Below, in pieces: positions 1 through 5,468 of a stretch of 20,500 nt of DNA. This DNA comes from a virus. The stretch spans positions 1-20,500 of the IMG/VR virus record IMGVR_UViG_3300028548_000482; one strand, written 5' to 3'. How positions within the stretch are numbered: position 1 is the first letter of the stretch; the number at the start of each line of letters is the position of its first letter. The position numbers and the translations under genes were made by a program. The notes under the pieces were generated by a model, which searched no databases, was not told where the DNA came from, and saw nothing but the letters and a program-made list of their open reading frames with translations.

Positions 1-1
1 A

Positions 2-1120
2 CCTACATTCATTAAGGAGATAACACCTAAGGTAAAGAAGGACGGCAGTTACTCAATAGTCGGCCTGAAGTTCTTAGGGGAACAGTGGACAACAGCAACA
101 GCACCATTCAGCAGACTGGATTATCCAGAGTTTAACTTAGGCTCACGTCAACAGATAGGACGTTACCTACAATATTTCGGATGGGTTCCAGAGACCTTTA
201 CAGAGAAAGGACAGCCAATCGTTGACGAAGGCGTTCTTAGAAAGGTAAAGGGTATACCGGAAGCGGAGCTGATAGGTGAGTACCTTATGGTACAGAAGCG
301 GATTGCACAGGTTCAGAGCTGGTTAGACGCTGTTAAGGATGATGGTAGAGTACATGGTTATGTTAATCCCAATGGCGCAGTAACCGGCAGGATGACACAC
401 TCTAGCCCAAACATGGGTCAGGTTCCGGCAGGGTATTCACCCTACGGCAAAGAGTGTCGAGAGGTATGGATAGTACCTAAAGGTTACAAGCTAGTAGGTA
501 TGGATGCAAGCGGCTTAGAGTTACGTATGCTTGCTCATTACATGAATGACGAGGGATACACTAATGAAATTCTCAATGGAGATATTCACACGGCAAACCA
601 GTTGGCTGCGGGCATTGCAACTAGAGACCAAGCAAAGACTTTTATCTACGCTTTCCTGTACGGAGCAGGAGATAGTAAAATCGGAAGTATCGTTGGAGGA
701 AGTGCAGGCGCTGGTAAGCGACTTAAAGAAAAGTTCCTTAACAATACGCCAGCTCTTAGAAAGCTACGAGAACGAGTTGCAATTGCTAGTCGAAGAGGTT
801 TCCTTCTTGGATTGGATGGAAGAAGGGTCGCTGTACGGTCAGAACACGCGGCGTTGAATACACTACTACAGAGCGCAGGGGCTATCGTTATGAAGAAAGC
901 ACTGGTTCTGTTAGATGAGTACGCAACTGCACATAAACTTGATTATAAATTTATAGGTAACATACACGATGAAATCCAGACGGAGGTCGCAGAGAAGGAC
1001 GCAGAAAGGTTTGGATGGCTCGCAACTGCTTGCATTGAAGCGGCAGGAAACTACTACAACCTCAACTGCCCGTTGGCAGGAGAGTACCAAGTCGGAGGAG
1101 ACTGGAGTGAAACCCACTAA
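2..1120 (+). CDS. Family A DNA polymerase, T7 gp5-like, C-terminal part (5' end outside window)
   Basis: Replicative DNA polymerase of the T7 gp5 type; it copies the phage genome. The reading frame is open from base 2, so 372 residues of the polymerase domain are present and the N-terminal exonuclease part lies off the left edge. Motifs in partial numbering: motif A GMDASGLELR with catalytic Asp168; motif B RDQAKTFIYAFLYGAG with Arg208, Lys212 and Tyr216; motif C HDE at 322-324. The segments VNPNGAVTGR and AALNTLLQSAG also match T7 gp5 closely as I remember it. Tyr216 is at the position of T7 Tyr526 / E. coli Pol I 762. The last 14 bases overlap the next gene, which points to coupled translation. 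The family is certain from the motifs; how much is missing upstream cannot be seen. Confidence 0.97.
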   Translation, partial: PTFIKEITPKVKKDGSYSIVGLKFLGEQWTTATAPFSRLDYPEFNLGSRQQIGRYLQYFGWVPETFTEKGQPIVDEGVLRKVKGIPEAELIGEYLMVQKRIAQVQSWLDAVKDDGRVHGYVNPNGAVTGRMTHSSPNMGQVPAGYSPYGKECREVWIVPKGYKLVGMDASGLELRMLAHYMNDEGYTNEILNGDIHTANQLAAGIATRDQAKTFIYAFLYGAGDSKIGSIVGGSAGAGKRLKEKFLNNTPALRKLRERVAIASRRGFLLGLDGRRVAVRSEHAALNTLLQSAGAIVMKKALVLLDEYATAHKLDYKFIGNIHDEIQTEVAEKDAERFGWLATACIEAAGNYYNLNCPLAGEYQVGGDWSETH

Positions 1121-1523
1121 GAGTGACAGAAAGAAGTTCGACTTAGATTTAGCATACGGTGAGGTACGGGAAGATAAGATTGCCGATATGCTACAGAACA
1201 AGAAGATAGAAGTTAAGTCGGAAAAGGAGATGTGGCAGAAGACTGGTAACATCTGTATCGAGTATCAGTCGTGGGGTAAGCCCTCAGGGATTGAAGCCAC
1301 AGAGTCTGACTACTGGTTCCATAACCTGTGTGTTGGAGAGGAAGAGTACTGTACCTTGGTGTTCGAGACTTCAGTACTTCGTAAGATAATCAAAGCTAAT
1401 AAGTTTAGGTCAGTCTCAGGTGGTGACAACAACGCAAGCAGGATGCACCTGATACCGTTAAACAAACTGTTCTTACCGGCAGCCATACAAGGATTCAAGG
1501 AATTAGAAGATGAAAGCAACTGA
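1107..1523 (+). CDS. PD-(D/E)XK-like small phage protein, probable nuclease
   Basis: A 138-residue protein. I chose the GTG at 1107 because a strong ribosome binding site, GGAGGAG, lies at 1094-1100 with a 6-base spacer. The frame stays open further upstream to 969, but that part lies inside the polymerase gene. Visible signature: FDLDLAYGEV (Glu19), then KIEVKSE (Glu35-Val-Lys37), then TGNICIEYQSWGKPSG and a DYW at 68-70. The E-x-K after a strand, with an upstream Glu, is what a compact PD-(D/E)XK nuclease core looks like. I have seen this TGN-IE-SG pattern in other phage proteins of unknown function, but I cannot name the family. The usual Asp just before the E-x-K strand is not obvious; Asp27 is a candidate. 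It sits between the polymerase and an exonuclease, consistent with DNA metabolism. Nuclease activity is inferred. Confidence 0.75.
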   Translation: MKPTKSDRKKFDLDLAYGEVREDKIADMLQNKKIEVKSEKEMWQKTGNICIEYQSWGKPSGIEATESDYWFHNLCVGEEEYCTLVFETSVLRKIIKANKFRSVSGGDNNASRMHLIPLNKLFLPAAIQGFKELEDESN

Positions 1524-2373
1524 GACTCTAGTAGACGATATATACGCCCTGATGAAAACAAAAGATGCAGACCCATCAGTAAACGTAGAGGCGGAGATTG
1601 AGAAGTACGGAGAGAACATTAAAGAGCTAATGCGTACAGAGTTTGGCAGAGAGAAGCGAAAGGACAATCGGACGCTTAGGTTGTCTAACATTGGACGCAC
1701 TGACAAATACCTCTGGAACCACATACACGGTACAGATAAGGAAGAGATTGAACCACACACTTATGTAAAGTTTATGTACGGTCACATGGTGGAAGAAATG
1801 TTGTTGTTTCTCACACGTATGGCAGGACACAGCGTCACCGACGAACAGAAGGTGTGTAAGGTAGGTGGTATTGTAGGTCACATGGATTGCAAGATAGACG
1901 GTATAGTGACAGACGTTAAGTCAGCCAGCGCTTTTGGTTTTAAAAAGTTTAAGGAAGGCAGCATACTCAACGATGACCCCTTTGGTTACGTAGACCAGAT
2001 TAGAGCCTACGCACACTCAGAGAAGACTCGTGACATTGGTTGGCTTGCTATTGATAAAACAAACGGACATTTAACCTTCTTGAAATATAATATGGACGGT
2101 AAAGAGTTTAAGGCTTACGAGGCATTTCACGGTACGGTAGAAGAGAGAGTAGAACATCTAAAAAAGCTCGCAGAGCGTCCAGAACCATCGGCAGTGTGCT
2201 ATACGCCACAACCAGATGGCAAGTCAGGAAACTTAAAACTGGCTATTGGATGCTCCTACTGCCAATACAAAAAACACTGCTATCCAGAGTTAAAGCTTTA
2301 CAACTATTCATACGCTCCAAAGTATTTATGCAAGGTAGTTAAAGAGCCAAACGTGCAGGAGCTTAAATTCTAA
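1510..2373 (+). CDS. Cas4/RecB-like PD-(D/E)XK exonuclease with cysteine cluster
   Basis: A 287-residue protein with the full motif order of the RecB/Cas4 exonuclease family: GHMVEE at 91-96 (motif I), GHMD with Asp126 (motif II), TDVKS with Asp135 and Lys137 (motif III), and DQIRAY with Gln163 and Tyr167 (the Q-xxx-Y motif). Near the C-terminus are Cys230, Cys248, Cys251 and Cys257. The CSYCQYKKHC spacing is typical of members that hold an iron-sulfur cluster. The likely role is 5'-3' or single-strand exonuclease, filling the place of T7 gp6 in host DNA degradation and recombination. The start overlaps the previous gene by 14 bases, and the stop shares a base with the next start (TAATG), so it is translated as part of one operon. 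Function as a nuclease is well supported by motifs; polarity and cluster content are inferred. Confidence 0.88.
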   Translation: MKATETLVDDIYALMKTKDADPSVNVEAEIEKYGENIKELMRTEFGREKRKDNRTLRLSNIGRTDKYLWNHIHGTDKEEIEPHTYVKFMYGHMVEEMLLFLTRMAGHSVTDEQKVCKVGGIVGHMDCKIDGIVTDVKSASAFGFKKFKEGSILNDDPFGYVDQIRAYAHSEKTRDIGWLAIDKTNGHLTFLKYNMDGKEFKAYEAFHGTVEERVEHLKKLAERPEPSAVCYTPQPDGKSGNLKLAIGCSYCQYKKHCYPELKLYNYSYAPKYLCKVVKEPNVQELKF

Positions 2374-2753
2374 TGACTAAAAAGAAGAAATTTAGGTCTG
2401 GCCTAGAGTCAGCCCTTAATGACAAACTAACCAGCGACTTTTTATACGAACCGTTTAGACTGCCTTATGTTACATATCGTAAGTACGTACCAGACTTTGT
2501 ACACAACGAAAAGAAAATACTCATCGAGGCTAAGGGATACTTCAGGGTAGGCGACACACAAAAGTACACCGCCATCCGAGATTCAATGCCTGAGTGGGAG
2601 TTAGTGTTTGTTTTGTCAGACCCTCTAAAGAAGGTACGGAAGGGCAGCAAGATGAACATGGGGCAGTGGTGCGAGAAGGAAGGCTTCAAATGCTACACTG
2701 TAAAAACTACGACTGAACTATTACAGTATGTGAGAGATAAAAATGTCATTTGA
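2373..2753 (+). CDS. Endonuclease I, T7 gp3-like Holliday junction resolvase
   Basis: A 126-residue protein of the T7 endonuclease I family. In T7 this enzyme cuts branched DNA, resolves replication and recombination junctions before packaging, and helps break down host DNA. The catalytic set is visible in the right order: FRSGLE with Glu12, PDF with Asp41, and IEAKG with Glu52 and Lys54, corresponding to T7 Glu20, Asp55, Glu65 and Lys67. The YGEWCEKHG region of T7 is matched by MGQWCEKEG. The family protein in T7 is 149 residues; this one is shorter, mainly at both ends. The ATG at 2373 overlaps the upstream stop by one base. Residues needed for catalysis all appear intact. Confidence 0.95.
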   Translation: MTKKKKFRSGLESALNDKLTSDFLYEPFRLPYVTYRKYVPDFVHNEKKILIEAKGYFRVGDTQKYTAIRDSMPEWELVFVLSDPLKKVRKGSKMNMGQWCEKEGFKCYTVKTTTELLQYVRDKNVI

Positions 2754-2889
2754 AGAATACAAGGAACAGTTCCTACGTGACCACGACGAGATACTAATAC
2801 TGGAAGTGCTGGAGATAAACGGTGAAGACTTACTGGAAGCATTTGAAGATAGACTACTTAGACATAGAGAGGATTCTTATGAGCATTAA
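2743..2889 (+). CDS. Small acidic phage protein (48 aa), unknown function
   Basis: A 48-residue reading frame that starts with ATG at 2743 inside the end of the endonuclease I gene (11-base overlap) and runs 11 bases into the next gene. The protein is rich in Glu, Asp and Leu and predicted helical. Its C-terminal half, with INGEDLLEAFEDRL, resembles a short motif (L-E-I-x-x-E-D-L-L-x-x-F-E-D-R) that I recall from many small phage proteins next to replication genes. No catalytic residues are apparent, and no function is known to me. It was accepted because it fits the overlap pattern of the operon and carries this recognisable motif; a short overprinted frame without these two points would not have been. 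Confidence 0.7.
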   Translation: MSFEEYKEQFLRDHDEILILEVLEINGEDLLEAFEDRLLRHREDSYEH

Positions 2890-3211
2890 TAAAGCAACAC
2901 CCGAGATGTGGGACATGTTACGTAAGAAGTACGGTGCAATGGCAAAGCAAGAACTAAAGGATGACGACAGGCAAGAGTACTTAGAGTATCCCTCAGTCGA
3001 TGACCCTGTAGAAAGCCCAATGCATTACAACGCTGGTTCTGTGGAATGTATCGAAGCTATTGAAGCCAGCATGTCTGACACAGAGTTCAAAGGCTACCTG
3101 AAGGGTAACGCTATGAAGTACCTTTGGCGTTATGACTACAAGGGTAAGCCTGTAGAAGACTTAAAGAAAGCACAGTGGTACTTAGAACGACTGACTGAGG
3201 AGGTAGAGTAA
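2879..3211 (+). CDS. DUF3310 protein (T7 gp1.7-related domain)
   Basis: A 110-residue protein. I chose ATG 2879, which has a GAGAGG-type ribosome binding site just upstream and overlaps the previous small gene by 11 bases; a longer frame from 2822 would overprint that gene. Residues 47-110 carry the DUF3310 signature: SPMHYNAGSVECIEAIE, then GYLKGNAMKYLWRY, DYKGK, and DLKKAQWYLERL. This domain is found in T7 gp1.7, a nucleotide kinase acting on dTMP and dGMP, and in many phage proteins where it stands alone. T7 gp1.7 is nearly twice as long, so kinase activity should not be assumed. The place between nucleases and the ribonucleotide reductase is consistent with a role in nucleotide metabolism. 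The final TAA shares a base with the next ATG. Confidence 0.88.
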   Translation: MSINKATPEMWDMLRKKYGAMAKQELKDDDRQEYLEYPSVDDPVESPMHYNAGSVECIEAIEASMSDTEFKGYLKGNAMKYLWRYDYKGKPVEDLKKAQWYLERLTEEVE

Positions 3212-3420
3212 TGTCAAAAAACAATAAGATGAGGTTTTACGCCTTACTGACTTTCCTTGCCTCTCCTGTCTATGTCCCTGCGGTTATCTGCTGGGAACAC
3301 AAAGACGAGATTATAGACTTCTACGTGTCCTGCTGGCAGATAGCAATCGGCACCTACCCACAAATGGAGAAAAAACAAAAATGCAGGGACAAACCCACGG
3401 TGGTAAAGGCTCAACAGTGA
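3211..3420 (+). CDS. Small membrane protein (69 aa), unknown function
   Basis: A 69-residue protein with a strong ribosome binding site (GAGGAGGT, 3197-3204) placed correctly before an ATG that overlaps the upstream stop by one base. Residues about 9-28 form one hydrophobic segment after a positively charged start (KNNKMR), so an inner-membrane protein with its N-terminus in the cytoplasm is likely. The C-terminal tail is basic and hydrophilic. The last 40 bases overlap the next small gene. I do not recognise a family. A role such as host takeover or superinfection exclusion is possible for such proteins, but nothing in this sequence shows it. Confidence 0.65.
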   Translation: MSKNNKMRFYALLTFLASPVYVPAVICWEHKDEIIDFYVSCWQIAIGTYPQMEKKQKCRDKPTVVKAQQ

Positions 3421-3518
3421 GACCTACCGACAAGAAGAAATACGAAAACAACTTTGATGCTATCTTCGGTAAGAAGAGCAAAGACAAACAAGATAAGGAT
3501 AAAAAGAAGAATGGATAA
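3381..3518 (+). CDS. Small HGGKGS-type phage protein (45 aa)
   Basis: A 45-residue frame from ATG 3381 to TAA 3516-3518, overlapping the previous gene by 40 bases and the reductase start by 8 bases. The protein starts MQGQTHGGKGS, has RPTDKKKYENNFDAIFGKK in the middle, and ends in a lysine-rich tail. The combination of GGKGS, an Arg-Pro, a Tyr and a D-x-I-F-G-K-K is one I have seen in very short proteins of many tailed phages, always without a known function. Its high charge suggests nucleic acid or protein binding, but that is a guess. It is too short for usual gene callers and is easily missed. Confidence 0.72.
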   Translation: MQGQTHGGKGSTVRPTDKKKYENNFDAIFGKKSKDKQDKDKKKNG

Positions 3519-5391
3519 GTACCAACAGTTTATACACAAGTCACGTTACGCACGATGGATGAAGGAAGAAGGTCGTCGGGAGACGTGGGAAGAAACAGTG
3601 CAACGTTATGTCGATTTCTGGACAAAACGTGGACAGATTGACAGTAAAGTGGCCAAGAAACTGTATAACTCTATTGTCAACTTGGAAGTCATGCCATCAA
3701 TGCGCTGCTTAATGACAGCCGGTGTAGCACTAGACAAGGACAACGTAGCCGGTTTCAACTGTAGTTACCTAGCCATTGACTCACCACGTAGCTTTGACGA
3801 GCTTATGTACGTGCTGATGTGCGGTACTGGTGTAGGGTTCAGTGTTGAACGTAACTTCATTACTAAGCTGCCTGTAGTTGCAGAGTCATTCCATAAGACT
3901 GACACAACAATTGTGGTAGGAGACAGTAAGGTAGGATGGGCATCAGCGTTCCGTGAGCTTATCGCTATGCTGTACGCAGGTAAGATACCTAAGTGGGATA
4001 TGAGTCAGGTACGTGGTGCAGGCGAACGCTTAGAGACCTTTGGTGGTCGAGCGTCAGGCCCACAGCCTCTCGATGACTTGTTCCACTTCTGTGTTGATGT
4101 CTTCCGTAAGGCAGAGGGACGTAAGCTGACATCCATTGAGTGTCACGATGTAGTATGTAAGGTTGCAGACATTGTAGTTGTTGGTGGTGTTAGACGTTCA
4201 GCTTTGATTAGCTTGTCAAACCTCTCCGATGGCCGTATGGCTAAGGCTAAGTCAGGGGCGTGGTGGGAGAATGACGGACACCGTAGACTGGCTAACAACA
4301 GCGTAGCGTACACAGAGAAGCCAGACTTCCAAGCGTTCCTCAACGAGATGCAGACGTTGTATGAGTCTAAGTCAGGTGAACGTGGTTTGTTTAGTCGTAT
4401 AGCAGCACAGAAGATTGCAGCTAGGAATGGTCGTCGAGACCCTACTTATGACTTTGGTACTAACCCTTGCTCTGAGATTATCCTACGCAGTAATCAGTTC
4501 TGTAACTTGTCAGAGATTGTAGTACGAGAGGATGACACGGAAGAGACGTTGAAAGCTAAGGCGGAAGTAGCAGCCATCATCGGCACACTACAGGCGACCT
4601 TGACTGACTTCAGATACTTACGTAACATCTGGAAGAAGAACACTGAGGAAGAGGCGTTGCTAGGCGTGAGCATGACAGGTATCATGGACAACAAACTGTT
4701 AAGCACACCTAACTCACCACACTGTGAAGTAGTCTTGGAGGCTGTAAGGGATGTCGCGATTGCAACTAATAAGAAGTGGGCTAAGAAGCTTGGCATTAAT
4801 CAGTCTACTGCCGTTACTGCTGTTAAGCCGAGCGGTACTGTGTCTCAGCTTGTTGACAGTGCTAGTGGCATTCACCCTCGGTTTTCTAAGCATTACATTC
4901 GACGTGTACGTTCGGACAAGAAAGACCCCTTAGCAGTCTTTATGAAGACAGCAGGGTTCCCTGTAGAGGATGACGTTATGTCTGAATCCTCATCAGTGTT
5001 TAGCTTCCCTGTCAAAGCACCAGAGACCAGTGTGACGGTCAGTGATGTAGGTGCAATGCATCAGCTAGAGCTTTGGAAGATGTACCAGAATAGTTGGTGT
5101 GAGCATAAGCCAAGTATCACAGTATACTACACTGACAGCGAGTTCCTTCAGGTAGCTCAGTGGATATGGGATAACTTTGACTTGTGTAGTGGTATTAGTT
5201 TGTTGCCTGTAAGTGAACATACGTATCAGCAAGCTCCTTATGAGGACATCAGTGCTGAGCAATATACTGAACTACTAGCATCAATGCCAAAAGATATTAA
5301 CTGGAATGACCTGCAATACTTTGAGCAGGAAGACAACACAACCGGCTCACAGGAGTTAGCGTGTACCGGCGGTGCTTGTGAAATAGTTTAA
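3511..5391 (+). CDS. nrdJ: Ribonucleotide reductase, class II, adenosylcobalamin-dependent (NrdJ/RTPR type)
   Basis: A 626-residue enzyme that reduces ribonucleotides to deoxyribonucleotides using a cobalamin-derived radical, supplying precursors for phage DNA. I chose ATG 3511; the in-frame ATG at 3454 would overprint the small gene ahead. Key residues: Cys84 in GFNCSY and Cys331 in NQFCNLS are the active-site redox pair; Asn318, Cys320 and Glu322 in FGTNPCSEIIL are the radical and acid-base residues; Cys618 and Cys623 in CTGGAC are the C-terminal shuttle pair. VKPSGTVSQLVDSASGIHP is the phosphate-binding region. The single-chain layout without a radical-bearing small-subunit gene, and the likeness to the Lactobacillus monomeric enzyme, support class II. 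It is over 100 residues shorter than that enzyme (739). The phage would depend on a host that makes or imports B12. Confidence 0.95.
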   Translation: MDKYQQFIHKSRYARWMKEEGRRETWEETVQRYVDFWTKRGQIDSKVAKKLYNSIVNLEVMPSMRCLMTAGVALDKDNVAGFNCSYLAIDSPRSFDELMYVLMCGTGVGFSVERNFITKLPVVAESFHKTDTTIVVGDSKVGWASAFRELIAMLYAGKIPKWDMSQVRGAGERLETFGGRASGPQPLDDLFHFCVDVFRKAEGRKLTSIECHDVVCKVADIVVVGGVRRSALISLSNLSDGRMAKAKSGAWWENDGHRRLANNSVAYTEKPDFQAFLNEMQTLYESKSGERGLFSRIAAQKIAARNGRRDPTYDFGTNPCSEIILRSNQFCNLSEIVVREDDTEETLKAKAEVAAIIGTLQATLTDFRYLRNIWKKNTEEEALLGVSMTGIMDNKLLSTPNSPHCEVVLEAVRDVAIATNKKWAKKLGINQSTAVTAVKPSGTVSQLVDSASGIHPRFSKHYIRRVRSDKKDPLAVFMKTAGFPVEDDVMSESSSVFSFPVKAPETSVTVSDVGAMHQLELWKMYQNSWCEHKPSITVYYTDSEFLQVAQWIWDNFDLCSGISLLPVSEHTYQQAPYEDISAEQYTELLASMPKDINWNDLQYFEQEDNTTGSQELACTGGACEIV

Positions 5392-5443
5392 ATAAGTAAC
5401 AATATACGGTGTAATACTACGTGTAATCAACTAAAAGTAAACT

Positions 5444-5468
5444 TGGGGGCGCAATGCCCCTTCGTTTA
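5444..5468. terminator. Hairpin terminator between the two convergent gene blocks
   Basis: GGGGC at 5446-5450 pairs with GCCCC at 5456-5460 around a five-base loop (GCAAT). On the + strand the hairpin is followed by TTCGTTT. On the - strand it is followed by the T-rich complement of AAAAGTAAACTT. It lies between the stop of the reductase gene and the stop of the last virion gene, so it probably ends transcription from both sides. The stem is short and neither T-run is perfect, so efficiency may be modest. Confidence 0.7.

Noticed and set aside
546-857. Open frame of 103 codons inside the polymerase gene
   Set aside because: The overlapping frame has the full polymerase motifs; this one shows no family features.
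969-1106. Upstream extension of the small PD-(D/E)XK-like gene to an ATG at 969
   Set aside because: It lies wholly within the polymerase gene; the GTG at 1107 has a strong ribosome binding site at the right distance.
3454-3510. Longer N-terminus of the reductase from ATG 3454
   Set aside because: It overprints the 45-residue gene and gives a basic leader that does not look like the family; ATG 3511 starts directly at the family-like sequence.
5400-5430. Direct repeat GTGTAAT in the convergent junction as an attachment site
   Set aside because: Only seven to eight bases, no integrase and no tRNA nearby.
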